This document shows, in pieces, positions 16,588-24,856 of a stretch of 64,000 nt of DNA. The notes below the pieces were generated by a model, which did not search any database, was not told the origin of the DNA, and saw only the letters and a list, made by a program, of their open reading frames with translations. The position numbers and the translations under genes are program-made. Every line of letters begins with the position of its first letter. Within the stretch, counting starts at the first letter, position 1. Source of the DNA: an archaeon (lineage in GTDB: Archaea > Thermoproteota > Nitrososphaeria > Nitrososphaerales > Gagatemarchaeaceae); the NCBI GenBank assembly GCA_021786575.1, contig JAJYMY010000002.1, positions 372,001-436,000 of the forward strand. Reading direction: 5' to 3'.

Positions 16588-17493
16588 CTACTCCAGCGCA
16601 TCGGTCCTGAGGAACTCATCTACCTCTGCCCGCCTGGGGAGAGCTGCCACTACCTCGGGCTTGGTCGCGCAGAGCGCCCCTGCGTAGTTCGCGAACCTCA
16701 CGGCCTGCCTCAGCGGCTCCCCTTCTGAGAGCGCCACCGCCAGCGCCCCGTTGAAGGCGTCCCCCGCGCCCGTTGAGTCGACCACCTTGACGCGCGGGGC
16801 CGGGACCGAGTATGAGTCGTCGCCTGTCAGCACCCTGGCTCCGCGCTCCCCGAGGGTTACGACGACGGCCTTGGCCCCCCTGGCCAGCAGCCGCCTCGCC
16901 CCCTGCTCGAAATCAGCCCCTCCGGTGAGCTCTCTGAACTCCTCTTCGTTAGGGGTGAGGACGTCCACACCGGAGAGGTCCAGGTCGCCCCCCGCGGCCG
17001 GGGCCGGATTGAGGATCACCGTGAGCCCGCGCTCCTTCGCCTTCCGCTTCGCCGCGGCCACCGTCGCCATAGGGACTTCGAGCTGGACCAACATCACCCC
17101 TGCCCTTCCGATGGCGGCCTCCGCCCTGTCTATGTCAGAGGGGGCGAGGTCCCAGCTCGCGTCAGGGTCAACCGCTATCGCGTTCGCCCCTTCGCTGTCG
17201 ATTATCACGAAGCCGACCCCCGTATGCTTCGGGGTCCGCCTGACCAGACCCGCTTCCACCCCTTCCCTCTGCCACATTGTCAGCGCCCGGTCTCCGTCCT
17301 CGTCCGACCCTACGCAGGCGATGATGCTCACCTTGCCTCCCAGCCTCCTTGCCGCCACCGCCTGGTTCGACCCTTTGCCACCTGGGACGCGCTGGTACCC
17401 AGAACCTACCACCGTCTCGCCGGTCGTCGGCAGGCGGGTGACCTTCATCATCACGCCGGTGAGATAGCTCCCTACGACTACTATCGGCTTCAC
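16588..17493 (-). CDS. rbsK: Ribokinase (PfkB family)
   Basis: This 301-residue protein has both PfkB signatures: the N-terminal GGKGSNQAVAARRLGG region at about residue 38 and the C-terminal DSTGAGDAFNGALA active-site motif around 240, with the catalytic Asp. The sequence is close to ribokinase, which phosphorylates D-ribose to ribose 5-phosphate. The start is GTG 17493, overlapping the DeoC stop by 4 bp (GTGA), so the two genes are co-translated. It ends four bases from the convergent nucleoside hydrolase. Confidence 0.85.
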   Translation of the reverse strand: MKPIVVVGSYLTGVMMKVTRLPTTGETVVGSGYQRVPGGKGSNQAVAARRLGGKVSIIACVGSDEDGDRALTMWQREGVEAGLVRRTPKHTGVGFVIIDSEGANAIAVDPDASWDLAPSDIDRAEAAIGRAGVMLVQLEVPMATVAAAKRKAKERGLTVILNPAPAAGGDLDLSGVDVLTPNEEEFRELTGGADFEQGARRLLARGAKAVVVTLGERGARVLTGDDSYSVPAPRVKVVDSTGAGDAFNGALAVALSEGEPLRQAVRFANYAGALCATKPEVVAALPRRAEVDEFLRTDALE

Positions 17494-18176
17494 CGGGCGA
17501 GCCGCTCCCTGAGCTCGTCTATTATCGCCACACCTGCCCTCGTCCCCAGAAAGTCCGCCCCCGCTCCCACCAGGTTGAGCGCGTTGTCGAGGTCCCGGAT
17601 CCCTCCGGAGGCCTTGACGTGCACCCTGGAGGTGACCGACTCCCTCAGGAGCCTTATGTCTTCAACCGTCGCAGGGCCGCCCCTCCCCCACCCGCTCGAG
17701 TTCTTCACACCGGCAACCCCGGCCTCCTCGCTCAGCCTAGCCGCCCTCACCTTCTGCTCCCTGTCGAGTATCGTGAACTCCAGCATCACCCTCACCGGCC
17801 TCCCCCCAGCCCCGTCGACCATGGCCGCTATCTCATCCCGGAACTCTTCGTCCATCCCCGACCTGAGAAACCCGATGTTGGGCATGACGTCGAACATGTC
17901 AGCGCCGAGCCCGGCTGTCTCCATGATCTCCGCCACCTTCGCCTTGGTCGTCACCCCTCCCATCGGGAACCCGACCCCCGCAGAGACCTTCACGTCGTCC
18001 CCTACCAAGCCCTTGGCGCGCTTCACCCAGCACCCCTGCACCACCACCGCGCCGAACCTGTACTTCTTTGCCGTGGCGCAGAACACCTCCAAGTCGGCCG
18101 CGGTAGCTTCGGGGGCGACCAGCGTGTCGTGGATTCTCTTCGCGAACGCGTCTGGGGGAGGGAGCTTCAGTTCCAT
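17490..18176 (-). CDS. deoC: Deoxyribose-phosphate aldolase
   Basis: This 228-residue TIM-barrel protein shows the DeoC landmarks: VQGCWVKRAK-type early strand, VGFPMGG, the Schiff-base Lys region GVKNSSGWGRGGPATVEDI and the second Lys in VKASGGIRDLDNAL. It cleaves 2-deoxyribose 5-phosphate to glyceraldehyde 3-phosphate and acetaldehyde. It lies in an operon with ribokinase and opposite a nucleoside hydrolase, forming a compact nucleoside-sugar salvage set. The start is ATG 18176. Confidence 0.88.
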   Translation of the reverse strand: MELKLPPPDAFAKRIHDTLVAPEATAADLEVFCATAKKYRFGAVVVQGCWVKRAKGLVGDDVKVSAGVGFPMGGVTTKAKVAEIMETAGLGADMFDVMPNIGFLRSGMDEEFRDEIAAMVDGAGGRPVRVMLEFTILDREQKVRAARLSEEAGVAGVKNSSGWGRGGPATVEDIRLLRESVTSRVHVKASGGIRDLDNALNLVGAGADFLGTRAGVAIIDELRERLAR

Positions 18177-18218
18177 GGAACGCCCCTCGCTGAGACATCG
18201 TAATTGAGCTTTCCCGGC

Positions 18219-19262
18219 TCAGCGGATTCTCTGGGCTGTGGCCCTCTTGTATGCGGACCAGTAGGCGTCCGGCGACTCCCTGTAACGCTCCGCCTTCCTG
18301 CCTCCTTCGTCGACCAAGAGGCCCTCCCCGGGGTAGACGCGGCCTATGGCGGTCAAGTCGACCCCCGAGCCGTTAAATGCCTCATAGACCTCCTTCTGAA
18401 GTCCAGGCCTGCAGGTGATGAGGAGCGCCCCCTCTCCCATGGTGCGGACCGGGTCGATACCGAAGGCAGAACAGATGCGTCTCACCTCACTGGGCACTGG
18501 GATCTTCCCCGCCTCCACCACGAAGGCCTTCCTGGCGGCCGCAGACATCTCGTCCAGCGCTCCGAGCACGCCCCCCTCTGTCGCGTCGTGCATGGATGTG
18601 ACGGCCGTCCTTAGCCCGGCCCCTCGGGCCATCCTGGCGTCGGCGACGGTAGAGCACTTCGAAAGCAACGAACGCGCCCACCTGGCCGCCTTCCCCCCTA
18701 CCGCAGTCTCTGTGAATTCTGGGAAGGAGGTCGCCAACGAAGCGGTCGCCTCGATGGCTGCGTGCTTGGTCATCAGGACGACGTCCCCCTCGCGCGCCAT
18801 GGATGGCGTGACGTACCCGTCCTCCGGCGCCCCCCCGAACATGACCCCTCCTCCGACCACAGTATAGCCGGCCCCCGGGTAGCTCCCGGTGTGGCCCGCC
18901 ACTATCGCGACCCCCAGCCTCTCGCATTCGTCCCCGAGCGCGGCGATGTACCCGTCCCTGTCCCTCGCGCTCATCGCAGGCGGAAAGTTGAACGTGAAGA
19001 CGGCGAACTCGGGATCGACCCCGGCTGAAGTGAAGTCCGAGGCGATGAGATGCGCGCTCATCCAGGCCGAGCGGCGCACGCCGACCGCCGGGATGACGGA
19101 GACGGGGTCGGCTGTGACTATCATCACCCTCCCTTCCCCAAGCCTCAGGACGGCGTTGTCGAGCCCCCGGGCCGGGCCCTGGATGATATCCATCGACCGA
19201 GCACCTAGGTGTCTGTAGACGGCGCGCATTGCTCCTGGCGGGAGCTTCCCGGCGTGGCTCAA
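18219..19262 (-). CDS. AIR synthase (PurM)-fold protein, possible thiamine-linked kinase relative
   Basis: This 347-residue protein has the two-domain PurM/ThiL/HypE fold: DNAVLRLGEGRVMIVTADPVS, later IVAGHTGSYPGAGYTVVGGG, and MHDATEGGVLGALDEM in the C-terminal half, each matching nucleotide- or metal-binding positions. It is not a clear PurM, HypE or ThiL. Its TTG start overlaps the stop of the ECF S-component gene, which diverges from the ThiR regulator, so a thiamine-pathway role (ThiL-like kinase) is a reasonable inference. An internal ATG at codon 12 is an alternative start. Confidence 0.7.
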   Translation of the reverse strand: MSHAGKLPPGAMRAVYRHLGARSMDIIQGPARGLDNAVLRLGEGRVMIVTADPVSVIPAVGVRRSAWMSAHLIASDFTSAGVDPEFAVFTFNFPPAMSARDRDGYIAALGDECERLGVAIVAGHTGSYPGAGYTVVGGGVMFGGAPEDGYVTPSMAREGDVVLMTKHAAIEATASLATSFPEFTETAVGGKAARWARSLLSKCSTVADARMARGAGLRTAVTSMHDATEGGVLGALDEMSAAARKAFVVEAGKIPVPSEVRRICSAFGIDPVRTMGEGALLITCRPGLQKEVYEAFNGSGVDLTAIGRVYPGEGLLVDEGGRKAERYRESPDAYWSAYKRATAQRIR

Positions 19263-19870
19263 CTCTGGGGACCTGACCCGTGGTACTGCGTGAACCCCAG
19301 CCTGCGGAACGCGGGCGCCCCGGCCCTGATTATCGCGAGCGCGACCGGGATGTAGATGAGGTCCACCATCGTTGCGAAGTCGAACGACGCCAACCCCAGA
19401 GGCGTCTGCCCAGCAGGGACCCCGTAGGAGAACAGCCCGTAGGTGTAGAAGAGCCAGTCAGGGAAGAAGAAAGCCAGCGTCTCAAAGACCGTGGCGCCGA
19501 CCATCGCCGCGACCAGCGTCTTCGTCCCGCGGTTCCTCGCCCAGGCTATGATGAGGACCTCGGGGACCCGGGCCCAGATCATCCCGAACGGATAGATCGG
19601 GGACCCGCCTCCTTTGAACGCCACATTGTACGCCTCGCCAATGAACCCGCCTATCCCGGTGGCAGCCGCGGCAGTGGGGACGTCGATCAGGACGCTCAGC
19701 GCCATTATGATCGCAGGTGACCATGTTATCTCGTATACGGGGGGCGGCAATGGGATCGAGAACACGACGCTGGCCGTAATGAGCGCGGAGAACACTATCA
19801 CCACGGAGAGCCTGATGCTCGCCCGGGTCCCTAAGCCCCCATCGCCTTTCTGAGCGGTCTCAGCCAACAC
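19259..19870 (-). CDS. ECF-transporter S-component-like membrane protein
   Basis: This 203-residue protein has five to six hydrophobic helices and an N-terminal RASIRLSVVIVFSALIT stretch, with TAAAATGIGGFIGEAYN and PFGMIWARVPEVLIIAW later. Size and pattern fit substrate-binding S components of energy-coupling-factor vitamin importers. The start is GTG 19870. A TTTATAAG box at 19891-19898 lies about 26 nt upstream and is shared with the divergent ThiR gene, so the substrate is probably thiamine or a precursor. No ECF A/T components lie nearby, so they would have to be encoded elsewhere. The family call is moderate. Confidence 0.6.
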   Translation of the reverse strand: MLAETAQKGDGGLGTRASIRLSVVIVFSALITASVVFSIPLPPPVYEITWSPAIIMALSVLIDVPTAAAATGIGGFIGEAYNVAFKGGGSPIYPFGMIWARVPEVLIIAWARNRGTKTLVAAMVGATVFETLAFFFPDWLFYTYGLFSYGVPAGQTPLGLASFDFATMVDLIYIPVALAIIRAGAPAFRRLGFTQYHGSGPQS

Positions 19871-19890
19871 TAGCCCGGTGCCGGTGCCTG

Positions 19891-19898
19891 TTTATAAG
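19891..19898. promoter_or_regulatory. Bidirectional TATA box between ECF S component and ThiR
   Basis: TTTATAAG reads as a TATA box on both strands. It lies about 26 nt from the GTG at 19870 and about 28 nt from the TTG at 19922, so one element could drive both leaderless transcripts. The flanking CCTAATAAGTGGATTATACG (19902-19921) is a candidate ThiR-binding region. Confidence 0.5.
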
Positions 19899-19921
19899 CT
19901 ACCTAATAAGTGGATTATACG

Positions 19922-20857
19922 TTGCACCCCCCCGACGAGCTGATGTCCCGTCTATTCCTTCCTTCAATGCGGCAGTTGGTCGCGGTCCGACTGCGCGCCG
20001 AGGGGCTCTCGCAGAGCAGAATCGCCCTGGCCCTCGGCACGAGCCAGGCTTCGGTAAGCATGTACCTCTCGGCGCCGCCAGCAAAGGCATACTCCGACCT
20101 CTCTCTGCTCTCGATCTCCAAGGCCGATGCCGACATCTACTCGGCCCGCCTCGCCTCAGCCGCCTCCAGGGGGGCGAAAGACGGCGTCGGAGCCCTCAGC
20201 GCAATCTGGACCGGCATCCTCGGCAGCGGCGCGGCCTGCGGTGCCCACAGGGCGCTGTATCCTTCCCTCGCCGATTGCGACTTCTGCGTCAGGGCGTGGG
20301 GTGGCCAGGCGGGCGCCAAGGCGCAGGCGGTGTCAGAGGTCTCAGAGGCGGTCCGGATCCTTGAAGCATCCCCGAGCTTCGTCAACATGATGCCCGAGGT
20401 GTCGGTAAACGTCGCCTGCGCTGCCGGGGAGGCGACCAGCCCCTCCGACGTCGTGGCCATACCAGGGAGGATCGTCAAAGTCAGGGGGAGGGCGAAGGCG
20501 GTGCTCACGCCCGAGGCAGGGGCCTCGGTTCACATGGCCAACGTCCTCCTCCTCGCCAGGACGGCCCGCCCGGATTTCAGGGCCTGCATCAATCTGAGAT
20601 ACGACGGAAAGGTCGCGGCCGTGCTGAGGAGGATGGGTCTGCGCGTCCTTTCAGTCGGCGCGCGTCCCCGGGGTGCGTCTGACGACCCCACGGTGGACGC
20701 CCTGCGGAACAGACTGCTGTCCCAGCCGGGGAGGTTCGACGCGGTGGTGGACGAGGGAGGGAGTGGGATAGAGCCCAACCTCTACCTCTTCGCTGCGGGG
20801 GCGCAGGAAGTCGCAACGCTGGCAGTGACGCTGGCCGAAGCCTGCTCAGCGGGATAG
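19922..20857 (+). CDS. ThiR-like regulator (HTH plus ThiN domain)
   Basis: The start chosen is TTG 19922, 28 nt from a TATA box and giving the N-terminus HPPDELMSRLFLPSMRQLVAV. The frame extends back to a GTG at 19910. Residues ~20-50 form a helix-turn-helix (SQSRIALALGTSQASVSMYL). The C-terminal half is a ThiN domain (VVAIPGRIVKVRG, then GASVHMANVLLLA and ACINLRYDG). Archaeal ThiR proteins have exactly this fusion and repress thiamine biosynthesis and transport genes when thiamine phosphate is bound. Divergence from an ECF S component supports the role. It overlaps PyrG tail to tail by 12 bp. Confidence 0.8.
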   Translation: MHPPDELMSRLFLPSMRQLVAVRLRAEGLSQSRIALALGTSQASVSMYLSAPPAKAYSDLSLLSISKADADIYSARLASAASRGAKDGVGALSAIWTGILGSGAACGAHRALYPSLADCDFCVRAWGGQAGAKAQAVSEVSEAVRILEASPSFVNMMPEVSVNVACAAGEATSPSDVVAIPGRIVKVRGRAKAVLTPEAGASVHMANVLLLARTARPDFRACINLRYDGKVAAVLRRMGLRVLSVGARPRGASDDPTVDALRNRLLSQPGRFDAVVDEGGSGIEPNLYLFAAGAQEVATLAVTLAEACSAG

Positions 20858-22486
20858 CTGCCTGCGCCTTTCGGGAGCCTTCGAATCTCGGGCTCTCTTG
20901 GCGCAGGCGCCGACGAAGGCGACATAGATCGGCTCGGGCCTCTCGGGCCTGCTCACGTACTCCGGATGGTACTGCGTCCCCATGTAGAAGGGGTGCCCTT
21001 CGAGCTCCATGATCTCCGCCCTCCTCCTGCTGTCGCTGAAGGCTGTGAACCTCATCCCCTTCTCTTCGAACTTCTTGAGGTAGGTCTGGTTCAGCTCGTA
21101 CCTGTGCCTGTGCCTCTCCCTTATCTTCTCCGACCGGTAGATTTCAAACGCCCTGCTCGGCCTCTCGATGTACACGTCGTGCCCCCCGAGCCTCATGGTC
21201 CCGCCCAGGTCGGACACCTTCCGCTGCTCGGGGAGGAGGTCGATCACAGGGTGCGGCGTCTTCGGGTCGACCTCGGTGCTGTTCGCCCCCTTCAGCCCAA
21301 GGACGTGCCGCGCGAACGACACGGTCGCCAGCTGGAACCCATAGCATAGCCCTAGGAAAGGGATTTGCGCCACCCTCGCCCTGTTCGCCGCGGCTATCTT
21401 CCCCTCCACCCCTCTCCCCCCGAACCCCTGCGGGAGGACCACCCCGTCGAAGGCGTCTATCTGATGTAGATTCGACTCGTCCTTCTCGATGTCCTCAGAC
21501 TCGATCCACGAGATCCTTACGTCCGTGTCGTTGACCGCACCCGCGTGGGCGAGGGCTTGATTCACGCTGACGTAGCTGTCAGCCAGGTCGGCGTACTTCC
21601 CTACCATAGCGACCTTCACGGTGGACTCGTGTCTGACGAACCTGTCGGCGACTGCGTTCCAGGCGCGCATCGATCCTTTGGCTTTTAGCCCGAGCTGTCT
21701 CCTGATCGGGGGAAGGACACCCTCCCTCTCCAGCAGCCGTGGGACAAGGTAGATCGACTCCACGTCGGGGTCGGAGACCACGCTCTCCGCCGGTACGCTG
21801 GTGAAGAGAGCTATCTTCTCCTTGGCCTCGGCAGGGAGGGGCCGAGACCCACGTATCACCATGACGTCGGGCTGTATCCCTATCCTCCTCATCTCTTGGA
21901 CGCTGTGCTGGGTCGGCTTCGTCTTCATCTCTCCCACCACCGACAGCTCGGGCGCGAGGCTTACATGGAGGAAGAGGGTCCTCGACGCCCCGTCTTCCAT
22001 CCTCATCTGCCTGAACGCCTCGAGGAAGGGAAGGCTCTCTATGTCCCCCACGGTCCCCCCGCACTCTACCACCAGGACTTCGACCTTCTCTCCTTCCGCC
22101 AGGGCCCTTATCCTCCTCTTGATTTCGTCCGTGACGTGGGGGATGATCTGCACCGACTTCCCCAGGAACCTCCCCTTCCGCTCGTCGTCGATGACCTTCT
22201 TGTAGATCTGCCCTGTCGTTATGTTGTTCGACTTCGACATGTCCACGTTGAGGAACCTCTCATAGTTGCCGATGTCCATGTCCGTCTCGCCCCCGTCGTC
22301 GGTGACGAAGACCTCGCCGTGGGTGTAAGGGTTCATGGTCCCTGCGTCGAAGTTAAGGTAGGGGTCGATCTTCAAGCAGGCGACGCTGACGCCGGAGAGC
22401 TGCAATAGTTTTGCGACTGAAGACGTGATGATGCCCTTCCCGAGCCCAGACATCACCCCGCCGGTGACGAAGATGTACTTCGGCAA
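20846..22486 (-). CDS. pyrG: CTP synthase
   Basis: This 546-residue enzyme has full length and order: amidoligase domain opening KYIFVTGGVMSGLGKGI (P-loop), ECGGTVGDIESLPFLEA, then a class I glutamine amidotransferase domain with the nucleophile in LGLCYGFQLA and the catalytic His/Glu in YHPEYVSRPERP. It aminates UTP to CTP using glutamine and ATP. ATG 22486 is the natural start. It lies convergent with the ThiR gene and 47 nt downstream of the AbrB/PhoU regulator on the same strand. Confidence 0.96.
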   Translation of the reverse strand: MPKYIFVTGGVMSGLGKGIITSSVAKLLQLSGVSVACLKIDPYLNFDAGTMNPYTHGEVFVTDDGGETDMDIGNYERFLNVDMSKSNNITTGQIYKKVIDDERKGRFLGKSVQIIPHVTDEIKRRIRALAEGEKVEVLVVECGGTVGDIESLPFLEAFRQMRMEDGASRTLFLHVSLAPELSVVGEMKTKPTQHSVQEMRRIGIQPDVMVIRGSRPLPAEAKEKIALFTSVPAESVVSDPDVESIYLVPRLLEREGVLPPIRRQLGLKAKGSMRAWNAVADRFVRHESTVKVAMVGKYADLADSYVSVNQALAHAGAVNDTDVRISWIESEDIEKDESNLHQIDAFDGVVLPQGFGGRGVEGKIAAANRARVAQIPFLGLCYGFQLATVSFARHVLGLKGANSTEVDPKTPHPVIDLLPEQRKVSDLGGTMRLGGHDVYIERPSRAFEIYRSEKIRERHRHRYELNQTYLKKFEEKGMRFTAFSDSRRRAEIMELEGHPFYMGTQYHPEYVSRPERPEPIYVAFVGACAKRARDSKAPERRRQLSR

Positions 22487-22533
22487 GTCGGTCCGAGCCC
22501 GCCCGCGTTAGTTAAGCGTTGCTGGCACGTCTC

Positions 22534-23523
22534 CTATGAGACCTGCTGAGTGATCACAGCCAAGTCTGAGACATCGACCAGAAGCTTGCTCACCCTTTCC
22601 AACGACGCCAGGATCCCCGCCGCGTTTGCGTTCTCCCCGGGGGCCTCCTTCGATATCGACGCAACGCTCGACGTGATTTCACGCGCCATGGCGTCTATCT
22701 GGCTGTTGACGGTCCTGGTCTTCCCGGCCCGCCTCGACAGGAATCCCTGGGTGGCCAGCTCGTTCATCACCTTCAGCCTGGCCACGCACTTCAAGTACCC
22801 CCTGGCCAGCTGTCGCGGGACCTTCTCTTCGCGGAGCTTCTCAGAGAGCTCGCTGACCGCGTCCCCGGCGCTCTCGAGGAAGGTCGCCAGGACCCTGTAG
22901 TCGAGGAGGTCAATCGGCGATAGGCCGTACCTTTCCGCGACCTCGGCCCTGACCACGGCCGCCCTCGTCGCCCTGACTAGGAGGAAGTAGAGCCTGTCCA
23001 CCTCGTCGTCCCGCTCGCTCACGAGGGAAAGGAGCCTCGAGTCCCCCTTCGCTAGGGCGTCCGCCGTGTCTTTGAGCATGCCGTCAAGGAGTCCTGACAT
23101 TCTCCTGACGATCTTCTCAGGGGTGATGGCCGTTGGCTCGAGGAGGAACTGCAGTGTGATCCGCCTGGAGTCCTCGTCGAGGATCTCGAGGCCGACGAGC
23201 CTCTTCATGGCGTCTTTGATTGCCTGCCTCTCGTCCCGCGAGATCAACTTCGTCCCCGCGACTTTGATCAGGTCATAGCCGAGGAGGTACGCCCCCGTGA
23301 CGTCGTTGACCACCTGGGCGATATCCTCCCCGGTATGCTCGATGACCATCTGTCTTTGCTCCTCGCCTCTCCCCTCGTAAGCCCTGACCATCAGCTTCCC
23401 AGGCGAGAGCTCCTCCACAGAAAGATCTGCCCCCTTCTTAATCCCGTTCCTCCTGACCCAGTCCTTGGGGAGCGACACCAGTATCGTCCCCCGTCCCATC
23501 TCTATCGCCTTCCGCGCAGGCAC
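22534..23523 (-). CDS. AbrB/PhoU-domain protein (phosphate-type regulator)
   Basis: This 329-residue protein starts with a SpoVT/AbrB DNA-binding beta fold (about 1-45: RKAIEMGRGTILVSLPKDWVRRNGIKKG). Two helical PhoU-like repeats follow (about 115-210 and 215-325). This fusion is common in archaea and is thought to sense phosphate status and regulate transport, though direct DNA targets are poorly known. The start is ATG 23523. No pst genes lie nearby. Confidence 0.82.
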   Translation of the reverse strand: MPARKAIEMGRGTILVSLPKDWVRRNGIKKGADLSVEELSPGKLMVRAYEGRGEEQRQMVIEHTGEDIAQVVNDVTGAYLLGYDLIKVAGTKLISRDERQAIKDAMKRLVGLEILDEDSRRITLQFLLEPTAITPEKIVRRMSGLLDGMLKDTADALAKGDSRLLSLVSERDDEVDRLYFLLVRATRAAVVRAEVAERYGLSPIDLLDYRVLATFLESAGDAVSELSEKLREEKVPRQLARGYLKCVARLKVMNELATQGFLSRRAGKTRTVNSQIDAMAREITSSVASISKEAPGENANAAGILASLERVSKLLVDVSDLAVITQQVS

Positions 23524-23578
23524 GTCTCTATGCCCGGAGCCAGCTCTCTATACGCTATTCGGAGCATCCGCGCCGAAG

Positions 23579-23887
23579 TTACGCCGGTGACGGGACGGCC
23601 TTGTTGACCTGCTTGTTGACCGCTTCGGCAAGGTAGTGTCCGCGCAGCGTGACCTTGGCGCCGGTGACCCCGGGGACGGACAGTAGCCCGGCCTTTATGT
23701 CGCTGGCGATCTTCAGTGCGAACATCGGAGGGCAGAACGGGGCCGTAAGGTGGAATTCGAGCTCCACCGACCCTCCGCTGACGGTCGTCCTGTCGATCAG
23801 CCTGAGGTCGGTAATCGGTCTCCCGAGCTCGGGGTCCATAATCTTAGCCATAGCCTCGTCGATGGCCGACTGTTCAACCTGGCCCAA
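23579..23887 (-). CDS. MIP18/DUF59-family Fe-S assembly-type protein
   Basis: This 102-residue protein has the DUF59/MIP18 signature: IMDPELGRPITDLRLI near the N-terminus and the LTAPFCPPMFALK loop with its conserved Cys, then VPGVTGAKVTL. Relatives (SufT, CIA2) help mature Fe-S proteins. The start is TTG 23887. A TATA-like element at 23912-23921 lies about 29 nt upstream and is shared with the divergent MarC gene. Its length is normal for stand-alone versions. Confidence 0.8.
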   Translation of the reverse strand: MGQVEQSAIDEAMAKIMDPELGRPITDLRLIDRTTVSGGSVELEFHLTAPFCPPMFALKIASDIKAGLLSVPGVTGAKVTLRGHYLAEAVNKQVNKAVPSPA

Positions 23888-23911
23888 ATCCTCTCAGAAC
23901 GTGCTCACCTG

Positions 23912-23921
23912 ATTATTTATT
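23912..23921. promoter_or_regulatory. Shared TATA-like element between MIP18 and MarC genes
   Basis: ATTATTTATT in an otherwise GC-rich region lies about 28 nt from the TTG at 23887 (minus) and from the GTG at 23949 (plus), suitable spacing for two leaderless transcripts. Confidence 0.45.
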
Positions 23922-23948
23922 TGTTTGCAGGCCGCAGCCCGTGAAGCA

Positions 23949-24566
23949 GTGCCCGGACTCGCGGCCTTCTTCGCCTTCGACATCGCGCTCTTCCTGGAGG
24001 CATTCGTCCTCCTCTTCGCCGTCATCGACGCTGTGGGGACCGTCCCGATCTTCATCGGGCTTACCGAGGGGGTCGCTGGGTCAAGAAAGACCATAGTGGA
24101 GCATGCGGTGTTGATCTCGACGGCTATCCTCGTCCTGTTCGCCCTCTTCGGGTGGCTGATCTTCGACATCTTGGGCATAAACATCAACGACTTCCGCGTC
24201 GGAGGGGGGATCATACTGTTCATAGTGGCCGTCGACCACCTCCGAGGGGAAGAGGACAGGACCAGGGGCCTCGCACCGTCAGACATAGCAGCCTTCCCTC
24301 TCGCCACCCCGCTTCTGGCCGGGCCGGGCGCCATCTCTACGGTGATTATCATATCCTCACCCCCATACAGCCCGTTCCTGGCCCTGCTCGTCGTAGGGTG
24401 CAACGCTGTGGTGGCCTACCTCGTCCTTTCGAGCTCCGAGTGGGTCAGGAAGTTCATCGGGCAGAACGGGACCGTCGCTCTCTCCAGGATAACTGCGCTG
24501 CTGATCGCCGCCCTCGCCGTCTCGTTCGTGGCCGAGGGCCTGAAGGGTCTGTTCCCGCTGCTGTAG
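23949..24566 (+). CDS. MarC-family integral membrane protein
   Basis: This protein of about 205 residues has six hydrophobic helices and MarC/YhgN features: FAVIDAVGTVPIFIGLT in the first helix pair, FGWLIFDILGININDFRVGGGIILF, and PLATPLLAGPGAISTVI. The function of the family is unsettled; it is not an antibiotic-resistance pump. GTG 23949 was chosen because a TATA-like box lies 28 nt upstream; a TTG at 23925 in the same frame is too close to that box. The acylphosphatase gene follows after 8 nt. Confidence 0.8.
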   Translation: MPGLAAFFAFDIALFLEAFVLLFAVIDAVGTVPIFIGLTEGVAGSRKTIVEHAVLISTAILVLFALFGWLIFDILGININDFRVGGGIILFIVAVDHLRGEEDRTRGLAPSDIAAFPLATPLLAGPGAISTVIIISSPPYSPFLALLVVGCNAVVAYLVLSSSEWVRKFIGQNGTVALSRITALLIAALAVSFVAEGLKGLFPLL

Positions 24567-24574
24567 TGGCGCCC

Positions 24575-24847
24575 ATGGCCAAGGCAGTCCGCGTCAGGAT
24601 ATGGGGGCTCGTCCACGGCGTCTCATTCAGGGCGAGCATGGTGCGAATGGCGTCAGACAACGGGGTCCGCGGGTGGGTCCGTAACCTCCCAGACGGCTCG
24701 GTGGAGGCTTTCCTTGAGGGGGACGAGCGGAAAGTACAGAAGATGGTCGAGTGGGCGAGGGTCGGCCCGGCGAGGGCCAGGGTGGACCGGATAGAAGTCG
24801 AGGCGACTTCTCCCAGGAACCACCGCGACTTCCGCATCCACGGCTGA
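24575..24847 (+). CDS. acyP: Acylphosphatase
   Basis: This 90-residue protein fits the family length. The active-site loop VHGVSFRASM carries the conserved Arg, and VRNLPDGSVEAFLEG carries the catalytic Asn. It hydrolyses acyl phosphates such as acetyl phosphate or 1,3-bisphosphoglycerate. The ATG at 24575 lies eight bases after the MarC stop, so the two are probably co-transcribed. It ends nine bases before the convergent isocitrate dehydrogenase gene. Confidence 0.92.
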   Translation: MAKAVRVRIWGLVHGVSFRASMVRMASDNGVRGWVRNLPDGSVEAFLEGDERKVQKMVEWARVGPARARVDRIEVEATSPRNHRDFRIHG

Positions 24848-24856
24848 GCGGGCTTT

